This document shows, one piece after another, positions 24,001-29,092 of a stretch of DNA of 29,126 nucleotides. The notes beneath the pieces were generated by a model. That model was not told the origin of the DNA. It saw only the letters and a program-made list of their open reading frames with translations, and ran no database searches. The translations under genes were made by a program, and so were the position numbers. Source of the stretch: Apostichopus californicus (taxonomy: Eukaryota; Echinodermata; Holothuroidea; Aspidochirotida; Stichopodidae); NCBI GenBank assembly GCA_020650975.1, contig JAIPMN010015145.1, positions 769 to 29,894 on the forward strand, written 5' to 3'. Each line of letters starts with the position of its first letter. Positions within the stretch are counted from its first letter, which is position 1.

Positions 24001-27000
24001 CAAAAGACGGAATTCCTTTGCCTTGTATCAGATGTAGTTAGCTAGCAACAGGTGCACAGAATAAAATACCCTGGACGGACGGCCGACATGCAATGTTTGT
24101 TGAGAGTGATTGACAGTTGCTTGGTTACAGAAAGACGCAGCCTTTTGTTTAGTTGAAACATTGCATTTTTTACTAAATTACGGCAGTGTAAACCCCCCCC
24201 CCCCCCCCAAAAAAAAAATGACGAACATATTCGGAGACAGTCTGAATGTTTCTCCACTAAGACAATACCGTAACTCATTCGATATCGAGATTACGCAGAA
24301 TGACATACAGGGTAGGCTATATGATCAGAAAGCCTACTGTACATTGAAAGTTACGCCGTATACACCTCGCAAAAAAACTACGATAACCTTAAATGAAAAA
24401 AACAATATTTAGCACTTGAAGATCTGGCTTCCCCCCAAAATGCAATGATAAGGTTTAGACCCAGTACTTCTTAATACATTGAGTTTCCAATTACTAGTCA
24501 AAAATATTTTCTGAAGAAAAACCGTACGATATCTTTCACAAATATTGATGCTTAGATAAGTGCTTCCTCACAATTAACGAGCCGCCCGAAATTCGCTCCG
24601 CTTACGTAAAAGTTCTATATATATCACACGTGGAAAACCCGAGATTTTACACACGTAATTCCCATTGACATTGGTCACGGAACATAAGTAGGTCATCGAC
24701 ATTCGAACTTGCCCAAGTTCATTGCACCGTGGGAACGACTCAACACATTGAACATGATGGTACATTTTCCCGCCGTCTGGACGCCGAGTGTAAAATTTGG
24801 TGTAATATGCAAATTATTAATGGTACTATGCTGTGCGGTTAAAACTTATTGCGACACATACAAATTTTCGGACGCTGTTGTAGAAGTAACTTTTGTATCA
24901 AATGTAAAATACTGTATGGTACTTTATTTTATAAAAGACGGTTTTCCTCAGGTGGTAGGGAAAGGGGGTGATTCGGTGAACTCAATCTCTTTGTACAGTA
25001 CTTGGATACTTAAAATGACAATGTACATGCAGTTTCTATTTCTCTTTAGTAAGCTCTACTTAGCATTGTTATCCTTTGTGGATCTTTATTGGAATAAATA
25101 CGAAATGTATTGTTTGACGCCAGTATTTAACGGTAAGCATTTGTTTAATTTTTGACTGAGCTTCAAAATCCATTTTAAAAAAAGTCTGTTTTCATGAAGG
25201 TTTTATAAAATCGACATATAGCTAGGGTTGGAAAATATTAACTTAACCACATTAACGAAAGTTGTTCTATTATCCAAATAAAATACATGTTTCTCGTACT
25301 GAGATCTGAAAAAAACGGGCGGCCATTTTTCTTCTTCTGTGGCAACCTTTACAAAATAATTTTTAAGGATAGTTTAGATTTCTTGTAATCCGAATAGAAA
25401 CTCGGGAATCAGGAAAAAGGAGGCCCATTGCGCGGACGAGAAACATGTTTTGTTTTTAACCGGCCCTTCTTCAAAGTTGTTGGATGGAAGTTTTTTTTCT
25501 TTTCAGTTGTTGGGTGGAAGTTTTTTTTTCTTTTCATTCTGTTGGAGCCAACGGTAAATTATATAAAAAATTGACACAAGAAACGCTTAGTAACACTTTA
25601 TTATTTCTTCTAGGTTTTCTAATTCTTTCGGCGACTTTAATCCTATTCATTGAGCACAATAGCATTTCCTGCGTAGAAACTCGTACATGGATTATACGAG
25701 GTGTCTACGCGGCAATTTGTTTGTCAACGAGTTTATACGCGATTGTACTTGTTTATACGTCTTTATATATACGATCATGTGCGCGTACACCATAGATGAA
25801 AGTTGAGGAAGATACCGGTTGTAGTTACGCGATACCGGAACACTACCGGTTGTGTGAAATCCGACTACCGCACAACGCTAATCGTGGAATATTTCGATTT
25901 AATCCCTTCATGAATGGTCGTTCCGTATCGTGAAAGGTTATTGTCGGGCTACTACACCTGTAGGAATATTACTTTGTAGTTTAATGAATTTTAATCGTCC
26001 TATCCTAAATAATAGTCGGAGAGTCGAGTGGTGTGAATCCCGACGTAACAACACTGTACCTACATCATACTGTACTTTTAGATATGCTTCGACTAGTGTG
26101 TTGTATACTTTGAACACACGTTATATCAAAAAACGACTGTTGTAATTCTAAAAGGCCTATTCAACGATTTTGTGCGATTTTGTACGTTTTAAAACTGACC
26201 GCAAAATCCGCGAATAATTGTGCGAATTTCGTTCAAAACTTTTCGTCCGAATTTTTCAACGAATTTTTAAATCGCGCAAAAATCGCATAATTTCGAATAA
26301 CGTCGAATAAAATCGTACAAAATCGCAGAATATCGTTTCTTCGAAATTGTACGATCGTTAAGCGATCACAGTACTGTAGTTGCAACATTTCAGACATGGA
26401 CGTACAGTACTGAATGTGTCTATGTGATATCCTTGTCTTGTATGTTTCTTGACATCATTCTTGAAGTGGAGTCAAATCCTGCAGCCTGCTTTTGTATCAA
26501 ACTTCATGAAGAGAGTTAACAAACCATTCTGCTGGTTTTAAAAACGTTAACAAAGTTAGTGGAGATGGTTAAACAGGGAGAATAAAGTAGTTAAATAAAT
26601 TAAACAAATAAATCACCTCTTTTTTTTTCCATAAATCGAACATGAGCACGAGATTAATTGATTTAATTATTTAATATCAAACAGGTGTGATTAATATAAT
26701 ACGTGTCTGTAATCCTACTTCTTGCCAGATTCTTGCAGTATACAGTAGCAAGTACAATATTTACTAGTACTTAACAGGTGGTTGTGTGCATTCATGTATT
26801 AATTACTACATCTTTGGTATAAATGCTGTGGATTACATTATCTCATTCACAGACCTGCACATTACTGTGACTTAGCTTTCAAATGACTATGCTAATGTCA
26901 AGAGTAAATAATAAGCTTAGGCTATATATATCAGGTATTGAAAGTGTTGTCAGCCTATTTTATAGATGTTTGTTCATTTGGAAGAGCCACTACTGCGACT

Positions 27001-28660
27001 CTGTTGTGTCATGCAGGATATATAATATTAATAAATAATATTATAAATCTGTTCATACCCACATCCGTGAGAGGAGAAACATACGTGATCTGGCAACAAC
27101 GACCAGCTGTCATTTGTCCCTCAGTCAATAAGGGGTTAATCAACGGTCTAGCGTGCGTTACTCACAGGATTAATGCACGATCGGGGGATAATGCAAGCGA
27201 TGCACGAGGGCGGAGCCCGAGTGCATCCAGCGATAGCATTAACACCCGGAGTGCATTAATCATGTGAGTAACGCACGCTAGACCATTGATTAACCCCGTT
27301 CATTCATACACTACCATTTGTGTGGGGGAAAAATCATAAAACAAAACATTTTTGGTTACATATAACCAAAGATTTATTAAAGTGATGCCCCGTATTTTTA
27401 CCGTGCGTTACTCACAGGATTAACCACGTTCAGCTGACCTGAATGGACCAATAGGATTTAGGAATCTTTACTAAGTATGAATGAACAAGTATTTAATAAC
27501 ATTTCCAATGTGTATAAACATTAATGTTCTAACTTATCAATGTTCTGGGGTGCTGGTAAAGGATTTCAATACTGAGACTAAGGATAAATTGTGATTGATA
27601 TCCAAGAGCTCTACCAAATAATGACATATGAGTTATACTTGCAAAAGTTGGGTAATTAAAGTTGCAAGTGGGCTTGTAGTTAAACATCTTAATTTGTTGA
27701 AGTGTTTTTCAAGCAAAGTAAACATGAACAAGGCTAGAGGCAATATTATAAATCATATTACTTATATGGTGGTATTCAGAAATGTTGTTATTTCCCTAAG
27801 TCAACTAAAACTAGCTATTAAAAGTTGATAATAATAGTTTTATAATTTGGGAAGTGGCTCTATAATCTCCCCGTTGGCAAAGAGGTCAGCGGAAGTCATG
27901 CAAGGCCACAGAAAAGCAAATATATTACCCGCGTAAAACAACCTTTGAAGAGTTTGTTAAGTGAAATGCTTAACTGTTTTCCATGCGATAGAAATATATG
28001 GCATGATGTGTAAGTGCCACCCAAGTGCCACGTGCCACCCAAGTGCCACGTGCCACCCAAGTGCCACTCAAGTACAGACGTAACTGAAACATAAAATTGA
28101 CCTCTAACGAGGAGAGGTCAAAGTGAATCAAGAATGGAAAGCAAAAAAAAGAACAATACAACAAACCAGTTATCCCATCTATATGTTTTTTAAGTAATAA
28201 TTTTCTATTGATTTTGGAAACAGCATTGTTCTAAAATATTGCATGTGTCATGTTTTTTTAATTCAGGACAAGTTCAGATGGCTATGAGACATGGACTATA
28301 TAATTCATACACCCTTGGTCAGTGGTTTATGCTCATCATAAACGTTTCCTTTCGGTATGTCTCGAGAAAAGAACGTTACTTCCGGAATTATTCTAGTAAA
28401 AATAATCATCTTTTGTAGCTCCTCGGGTACACAATTTACGGCTCAGCATTTTTTTTTTTTATTATTTTTTTTTTTTTTCGTAGAGAGTGGCTGAATAAAA
28501 AATGATATAAATTGTGTAAATTTGGTTTTGTGTAGTACAGTTGATGTTTTTTTCTTTTGTTTAGAATCGAGATGGACATCTAAGCAAGGAGGAGTTCCGA
28601 GACGGATCGAAGCATGACCCGTGGATAGTGCAGGCACTGTCCTTAGAGATACCTCAGTGA
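2983..28660 (+). CDS. NCS1: Neuronal calcium sensor 1 (frequenin) orthologue, 8 coding exons, 189 aa
   Basis: Joined CDS: 2983-3046, 3989-4013, 9752-9800, 16878-16967, 20121-20199, 21059-21147, 22084-22161, 28565-28660 (570 nt including TGA). All introns are GT-AG and the reading frame closes at every junction; intron phases are 1, 2, 0, 0, 1, 0, 0. Seen in the protein: MGKNSS start (Gly2 and Ser6 fit N-myristoylation); a degenerate EF-1 with the CPSG signature at residues 38-41; canonical EF-2 (73-84, D-N-D...E), EF-3 (109-120) and EF-4 (157-168); the family string ALSVTSRG; and VQALSL near the C-terminus. Known of the family: a Ca2+/myristoyl-switch sensor at membranes that regulates PI4-kinase beta, the exchange factor Ric-8A, channels and neurotransmitter release. 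The VQALSL tail separates it from hippocalcin, neurocalcin and recoverin. Length is close to the usual 187-190 aa. The last four residues (EIPQ) and Trp178 are unusual. Only the assembly of the exons is inferred; no transcript was seen. Confidence 0.96.
3047..3988 (+). other. Intron 1 (942 bp)
   Basis: gtaagt...ttttgcag, phase 1. The 3' half is occupied by the TG/CAGCCACATGG-rich array described separately. The first part has a short GGGTGGGGCTGGAGGAGGG stretch near 3095 and nothing gene-like. Confidence 0.9.
3521..3900. repeat. TGTATGTGATGTAAACAGCC-type degenerate tandem array
   Basis: Repeated units of roughly 38-48 bp containing CTGTATGTGATGTAAACAGC followed by CACATGGCTGTTAACTG. Each full unit carries CAGCCACATGGCTG, a near-palindrome that could fold as a hairpin. 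Units decay at the 3' end into GATATGGCATTTTACTG variants. The array ends about 90 bp before microexon 2. Confidence 0.8.
3989..4013 (+). CDS. NCS1: NCS-1 coding exon 2, a 25-nt microexon (residues 22-30)
   Basis: Preceded by a strong tract ending ttttgcag (AG 3987-3988) and followed by gtaagtg at 4014. It completes Phe22, encodes DKKELQQ and leaves TG for Trp30. The residues correspond to the F-x-x-K-E-x-Q-Q-W stretch leading into EF-1 in NCS-1. At 25 nt it is too short to be found by ORF length and was located by matching the family sequence and frame. Its size is not divisible by three, so skipping would break the frame. Confidence 0.93.
4150..4345. repeat. ACATGTAACACGTGTTACAT-rich tandem repeat
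   Basis: About five degenerate units with the core TTACATGTAACAC and the spacer ATATGATTCAGTAT or CTCTGCATTA. The core is partly palindromic (GTAACACGTGTTAC at its clearest, near 4256). The open frame on the minus strand across it is a by-product of the repetition. Confidence 0.75.
5023..5048 (+). other. G-run tract with quadruplex potential
   Basis: G8, then GG, G6 and G5 separated by very short spacers. This meets the usual four-run rule for a G-quadruplex on the + strand, and so also in the pre-mRNA. Confidence 0.5.
6395..6495 (-). repeat. Dispersed repeat copy, inverted partner of 18795-18890
   Basis: The reverse complement of 6405-6451 matches 18829-18875 at 45 of 47 positions, and the similarity continues more weakly into a second GCCAGTGGAAAA / GCCAGTAGAAAA block. 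Two copies in opposite orientation in different introns indicate an interspersed repeat family. No coding content recognised. Confidence 0.75.
6507..6934. repeat. 23/24-bp minisatellite (AATTGTAGCCAGCAGATAGCC type)
   Basis: About 17-18 units. In the left part three subtypes (AGCCCACAG, GGCCAGCAGACAG, AGCCAGCATATAG) recur in order, giving a period near 69 bp (AATTGTAGCCCACAG at 6547, 6616 and 6684). Because many units are 24 bp, long frames stay open on the minus strand with an 8-residue periodicity; I do not take these as genes. Confidence 0.9.
8363..8908. repeat. 57-bp minisatellite, nine copies
   Basis: Nine units share CAGCGTACAGTATAACACTACCTGG TATCTATGTTTCAG (with small variants). The first three units carry a longer TTGCTCGTACCACATG linker, the later ones TTGTCTGG, giving a 57-bp period. 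Since 57 is divisible by three, frames stay open on both strands with a 19-residue repeat, which explains several apparent ORFs. Every unit ends in the acceptor-like ATGTTTCAG. Confidence 0.93.
9553..9793. repeat. Tandem duplication of exon 3 and its leading intron
   Basis: Unit 1 is about 9553-9660 and unit 2 about 9664-9793. Both start TTTCTACT(G/C)ACCCTTTCAGAGTATTC, have a T-rich tract in the middle and end at ...GCCCTAAA in the exon. The exon part is 41/42 identical, while the intron middle differs in length and sequence. Confidence 0.85.
9619..9660 (+). pseudogene. Broken tandem copy of NCS-1 exon 3
   Basis: Matches the first 42 of the 49 nt of exon 3 (9752-9793) with a single difference (GAT to AAT, Asp33 to Asn). 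The acceptor AG is changed to AA at 9617-9618; the next AG, one base later, would shift the frame. The copy stops at CCCTAAA, so the last 7 nt and the GT donor are missing. Upstream intron sequence is duplicated too: TTTCTACT at 9553-9560 and again at 9664-9671, followed by ACCCTTTCAGAGTATTC in both. I read it as a tandem duplication of the exon's 5' part and leading intron, now a non-functional decoy exon. Confidence 0.88.
9752..9800 (+). CDS. NCS1: NCS-1 coding exon 3 (end of residue 30 to 46, EF-1)
   Basis: Begins after tttccag (AG 9750-9751) with the G completing Trp30 (TG|G), then encodes [16 protein letters not shown], with donor gtaaga at 9801. The Cys38-Pro39 pair in the first EF-hand loop disables Ca2+ binding in all NCS proteins, and it is present here. 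The junction is phase 0. A defective near-identical copy lies 133 bp upstream; this one is taken as real because it has both splice sites and is full length. Confidence 0.95.
9981..10228. repeat. About 60-65-bp tandem repeat, four copies
   Basis: Units contain TGGGTACCATCTAGCATTTT, GGTACGGATATCAG and TATTCGTG in that order. GTACCAT occurs at 10011, 10074, about 10137 and about 10199. The last copy is truncated after GGTACGGTTAT. Confidence 0.88.
10440..10760. mobile_element. Possible interspersed repeat fragment (retroposon-like)
   Basis: Contains GTCGGATGGGGACTTTAAAT GGTGGTCCCGGG near 10616-10646. I associate the pattern GTCGGATGGGGACGTTAAA...GGTCCCG with invertebrate SINE/LINE-derived repeats from memory. 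No tRNA-like A/B boxes or target duplications were located, so the identity is tentative. Confidence 0.35.
11369..11438 (+). mobile_element. Retroposon 3'-tail-like hairpin with (AAT)n
   Basis: AGCGCTCTT (11370-11378) pairs with AAGAGCGCT (11398-11406) around a perfect palindrome CATGCTTAAGCATG (11382-11395). Then come ATATAAAT and an (AAT)n run ending near 11437. A TAAAGCGCT...AGCGCTATATAAAT hairpin plus a short-repeat tail is typical of the 3' ends of L2/CR1-like LINEs and their SINEs in marine animals (established pattern; subfamily not determined). Confidence 0.55.
11571..12697. repeat. 111/115-bp minisatellite, ten copies, four-unit higher-order pattern
   Basis: TCTGATTTTCAG recurs at 11589, 11704, 11819, 11930, 12041, 12156, 12271, 12382, 12492 and 12603. 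Spacings are 115, 115, 111, 111, 115, 115, 111, 110 and 111. Long spacings have the linker ATCATTTGAAGC and short ones ATCAAAGC. The 115-115-111-111 order occurs twice, so a four-unit block of about 452 bp was itself duplicated. Units are otherwise nearly identical, indicating recent expansion or homogenisation. Confidence 0.96.
13060..13330. other. CpG-rich patch inside intron 3
   Basis: CpG steps are dense here (for example TCTCGACGGATCCGTC and CTACGCTCGGTAGC), unlike the CpG-poor surroundings. It could be a young repeat, an alternative promoter or a regulatory element; a 64-codon minus-strand frame across it resembles nothing I know. Confidence 0.3.
14895..14947. promoter_or_regulatory. 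TAATTA-rich, near-palindromic stretch
   Basis: Contains ATGTAATTAGCATATTTC and TGTCAATTAATTTGACA (14931-14947, almost self-complementary). TAAT cores are homeodomain sites and TTAGCATA resembles POU sites. A neural enhancer role would suit NCS-1 but is only a guess. Confidence 0.2.
15970..16052 (+). other. G-rich tandem tract, strong quadruplex candidate
   Basis: More than ten runs of three or more G, arranged as repeats of GGAGTGGGGAGGGGGCTA and GGAGTGGGGGAGGGG. Several overlapping four-run quadruplexes are possible on the + strand and in the NCS-1 pre-mRNA. Confidence 0.7.
16878..16967 (+). CDS. NCS1: NCS-1 coding exon 4 (residues 47-76)
   Basis: Follows a very long T tract and tttgcag (AG 16876-16877); donor gtaatg at 16968. 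It encodes exactly 30 codons from [10 protein letters not shown] to the first four residues of the EF-2 loop (DSNK, 73-76). It contains the family signature FFPxGDPTKFAxFVFNVFD. Both junctions are phase 0. Confidence 0.96.
17753..17760. promoter_or_regulatory. Palindromic cAMP response element
   Basis: TGACGTCA, the full CREB/ATF consensus, in intron 4. The match is exact, but a single 8-mer has limited weight without chromatin or conservation data. Confidence 0.3.
17849..17890. repeat. Solo copy of the intron 5 minisatellite unit
   Basis: TTCGGTGGATACTTATACAG followed by CTAACTCTTGCGCTGTTAGA closely matches the A-type unit of the array at 20653-20957, about 2.8 kb away. It is present only once here. 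Confidence 0.8.
18311..18366. promoter_or_regulatory. E-box and TGACCT half-site cluster
   Basis: TCACGTGA (18321-18328) contains a perfect CACGTG E-box. It overlaps TGACCT at 18326-18331, immediately followed by a second at 18331-18336, with a further one at 18348-18353. TGACCT is the nuclear receptor half-site. The block may itself be a degenerate short tandem repeat, which would lower its regulatory meaning. Confidence 0.25.
18795..18890 (+). repeat. Dispersed repeat copy, inverted partner of 6395-6495
   Basis: The core GCCAGTAGACATTAAGAACA through TCAATTAACAAT (18829-18875) matches the reverse complement of 6405-6451 at 45/47 positions. A second GCCAGTAGAAAA block lies just upstream, as in the partner. 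Confidence 0.75.
20121..20199 (+). CDS. NCS1: NCS-1 coding exon 5 (residues 77-102, EF-2)
   Basis: Acceptor ttttttacag, donor gtaagt at 20200. It encodes [19 protein letters not shown], then SLDEKLD and the T of Trp103. Together with exon 4 it forms EF-2: D73, N75, D77, Y79, S81, E84, all proper Ca2+ ligands. The intron splits the EF-2 loop between residues 76 and 77. ALSVTSRG followed by LDEKL is diagnostic of the NCS family. Confidence 0.96.
20200..21058 (+). other. Intron 5 (859 bp)
   Basis: gtaagt...cttcacag, phase 1. The middle third is the 47-bp minisatellite; the rest shows nothing beyond C-rich stretches near 20545-20585. Confidence 0.9.
20653..20957. repeat. 47-bp minisatellite with two alternating unit types
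   Basis: Six units of GTCGGTAGATACTTATACAC plus CTAACTCTTGC. They alternate between GCGCTGTTAGAATGATT and GCACTGTTACAGTGCT endings, giving a dimeric period of about 94-98 bp (GGTAGA at 20676, 20722, 20774, 20821, about 20868, 20915). Confidence 0.9.
21059..21147 (+). CDS. NCS1: NCS-1 coding exon 6 (end of residue 103 to 132, EF-3)
   Basis: Acceptor ccttcacag (AG 21057-21058), donor gtaagg at 21148. GG completes Trp103, then [18 protein letters not shown]. The EF-3 loop at 109-120 has D109, D111, D113, F115, T117 and E120, so it should bind Ca2+. The exon ends with DAIYKMV, matching the helix before the EF-3/EF-4 linker in NCS-1. The 3' junction is phase 0. Confidence 0.96.
21148..22083 (+). 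other. Intron 6 (936 bp)
   Basis: gtaagg...ttcatcag, phase 0. Contains the poly-C/(CA)n microsatellite at 21778-21812 and otherwise nothing recognisable. Confidence 0.9.
21778..21812. repeat. Poly-C followed by (CA)n microsatellite
   Basis: About 14 C followed by about 11 CA dinucleotides. It is low complexity and likely to be length-polymorphic. Confidence 0.9.
22084..22161 (+). CDS. NCS1: NCS-1 coding exon 7 (residues 133-158, EF-3/EF-4 linker)
   Basis: Acceptor tttattcatcag (AG 22082-22083), donor gtaaga at 22162. It encodes 26 codons, from [19 protein letters not shown] to FSQMDT. The acidic linker and the [10 protein letters not shown] motif are typical of frequenins. The last two residues (D157, T158) open the EF-4 loop; most family members have Lys at 158. 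Both junctions are phase 0. Confidence 0.95.
22387..22450. repeat. 20-bp tandem repeat, three copies
   Basis: AACAATAGTTAACAGCATAGT repeated three times (20-bp period), ending about 45 bp before the left end of the large element. Confidence 0.9.
22497..22526 (+). repeat. Left terminal inverted repeat
   Basis: 30 bp, identical to the right end in reverse complement except at position 21 (T here, G there). The first eight bases (CAGTACTG) are self-complementary. Next, GATCG is separated by CTTAA from (C)TATCG here; at the right end the pair is a perfect GATCG/CGATC inverted repeat. Confidence 0.9.
22541..22650 (+). repeat. Left subterminal CpG-phased decamer array
   Basis: CG steps at 22541, 22551, 22563, 22571, 22581 and 22591, mostly about 10 bp apart, in units such as CGCATAAGTT, CGCACAAGTT and CGTACACGAA. 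Multiple short subterminal repeats of this kind serve as transposase binding sites in several DNA transposon families (established); that role here is inferred. Confidence 0.65.
24709..25155 (+). CDS. Open frame of 148 codons in the element, unknown
   Basis: Longest ATG-started frame inside the element. The translation is rich in aromatic and aliphatic residues, with two hydrophobic stretches (around residues 30-44 and 103-124). No DDE/D triad pattern, zinc finger or other transposase feature is visible. It may be a chance frame in AT-rich DNA. I do not recognise a family. Confidence 0.15.
   Translation: MPKFIAPWERLNTLNMMVHFPAVWTPSVKFGVICKLLMVLCCAVKTYCDTYKFSDAVVEVTFVSNVKYCMVLYFIKDGFPQVVGKGGDSVNSISLYSTWILKMTMYMQFLFLFSKLYLALLSFVDLYWNKYEMYCLTPVFNGKHLFNF
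25484..25795 (+). CDS. Open frame of 103 codons with two hydrophobic segments, unknown
   Basis: Encodes a hydrophobic stretch [18 protein letters not shown] (about residues 39-56) and a second near residues 73-93 ([20 protein letters not shown]). It would look like a small two-span membrane protein. The first 20 codons lie in a 30-bp direct duplication (GTTGTTGG(A/G)TGGAAGTTTTT), which argues against an old conserved start. No family recognised. Confidence 0.2.
   Translation: MEVFFLFSCWVEVFFSFHSVGANGKLYKKLTQETLSNTLLFLLGFLILSATLILFIEHNSISCVETRTWIIRGVYAAICLSTSLYAIVLVYTSLYIRSCARTP
26165..26343. repeat. Right subterminal CpG-phased decamer array
   Basis: CG steps at 26273, 26284, 26294, 26304, 26314, 26324 and 26334, an almost exact 10-bp period. 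Units include CGCATAATTT, CGAATAACGT, CGAATAAAAT and CGTACAAAAT. A second, oppositely oriented run lies at 26165-26186 (CGATTTTGTG, CGATTTTGTA). Confidence 0.7.
26347..26376 (-). repeat. Right terminal inverted repeat
   Basis: Reverse complement of the left repeat at 29/30 positions, followed by TA. Reading inwards it contains GATCGCTTAACGATC, an inverted GATCG/CGATC pair. Confidence 0.9.
27132..27297. mobile_element. 166-bp hairpin (MITE-like) element
   Basis: Left arm 27132-27178 and right arm 27251-27297 are 47 bp each and complementary at 45/47 positions, starting GGGGTTAATCA. The inner part (GCACGAGGGCGGAGCCCGAG region) also pairs imperfectly, so nearly the whole element folds back on itself. 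It is CpG-rich against an AT-rich flank. No clear target duplication was seen outside the arms. Confidence 0.8.
27402..27423 (+). repeat. Extra arm fragment of the hairpin element
   Basis: 22 bp (CGTGCGTTACTCACAGGATTAA, from CGTGCG to TTAA) identical to 27152-27173 in the left arm, in direct orientation. It may be the remains of a second copy; a small TTGGTT/AACCAA hairpin lies between the two (around 27350-27368). Confidence 0.7.
28014..28073. repeat. 18-bp minisatellite with CACGTG E-boxes
   Basis: Just over three units of AAGTGCCACGTGCCACCC. CACGTG falls at 28029-28034 and 28047-28052. The array lies about 500 bp before the last exon. Confidence 0.85.
28565..28660 (+). CDS. NCS1: NCS-1 coding exon 8, C-terminus and stop (residues 159-189)
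   Basis: Acceptor ttttgtttag (AG 28563-28564). It begins [11 protein letters not shown], completing the EF-4 loop (D157, N159, D161, H163, S165, E168), and ends SLEIPQ with TGA at 28658-28660. VQALSL places it with frequenin/NCS-1. Trp178 in HDPWIVQ stands where relatives known to me have small or basic residues, and the end EIPQ differs from both the vertebrate and fly tails. In NCS-1 this tail folds over the hydrophobic groove, so the change may matter for partner choice (inference). Confidence 0.95.
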   Translation, partial: NRDGHLSKEEFRDGSKHDPWIVQALSLEIPQ

Positions 28661-29092
28661 TGATGATGTGCAGGCATCTCTAGAAGATGTACTCTTCATG
28701 TTGTGGATGAACTTTGACCCCAACAGAAGAAGAAGAATTGTGATATTTAAGCAAACTCTCACCTTGAACTGTTCGCACTGCCCGTTGGCATCCTCACAAA
28801 ATGCTACAGACCTCACGCAGAGTCCTGGAGTTCATGGTGCCATGCAGTGTAGGTTTTCCTCTCGTCAGCCATCTCGCTTTGCTACGAAATCCATCCAGCC
28901 TCCGTAGATATCATAGACAGACAGACAGACAGTACAGTGTGTATGTGTGTGCGTTTGTGAGGGTGAGTAACCAGTGTGATGAAGGAAACTGGAGGAAAAA
29001 CATGGAATGATTTGTATTTAAGCATCAATGCAATGAAACACACAGCAGTAATGAAGACGGCCATATTCTTCTTTACTGAGCATTTTGTAACA

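Larger units (their letters stand above)
22497..26376. mobile_element. 3.9-kb DNA transposon-like element with terminal inverted repeats
   Basis: The left 30 bp starting CAGTACTGTGATCGCTTAAC match the reverse complement of the right 30 bp at 29 positions. TA directly flanks both ends (22495-22496, 26377-26378), as for Tc1/mariner-type insertions, whose ends often begin CAGT. Weaker end-to-end similarity continues inwards, for example AACGAAATTTCGCACAATT at 22607-22625 against the reverse complement of 26217-26235. The whole interval is far richer in CpG than the flanking intron, consistent with a foreign, fairly recent insertion. No transposase was recognised, so I take it as non-autonomous or of an undescribed type. 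Insertion lies within intron 7 and leaves splice sites intact. Confidence 0.8.
22162..28564 (+). other. Intron 7 (6,403 bp)
   Basis: gtaaga...gtttag, phase 0. More than half of it is the inverted-repeat element at 22497-26376. Without that insertion the intron would be about 2.5 kb. Also holds the arrays at 22387-22450 and 28014-28073 and the hairpin element at 27132-27297. Nothing gene-like in 26400-27130 or 27430-28010. Confidence 0.9.

Noticed and set aside
24180..24210. C16-A10 run and other poly-C runs as functional motifs
   Set aside because: Homopolymers of this kind are common and error-prone in assemblies; no specific function can be argued from sequence alone.
26938..27267. 109-codon plus-strand open frame
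   Set aside because: Its second half lies inside the foldback element's arm and loop, so it is a chance frame.
28668..29010. Two short open frames after the NCS-1 stop
   Set aside because: Overlapping frames in the 3' UTR with microsatellite content and no family resemblance.
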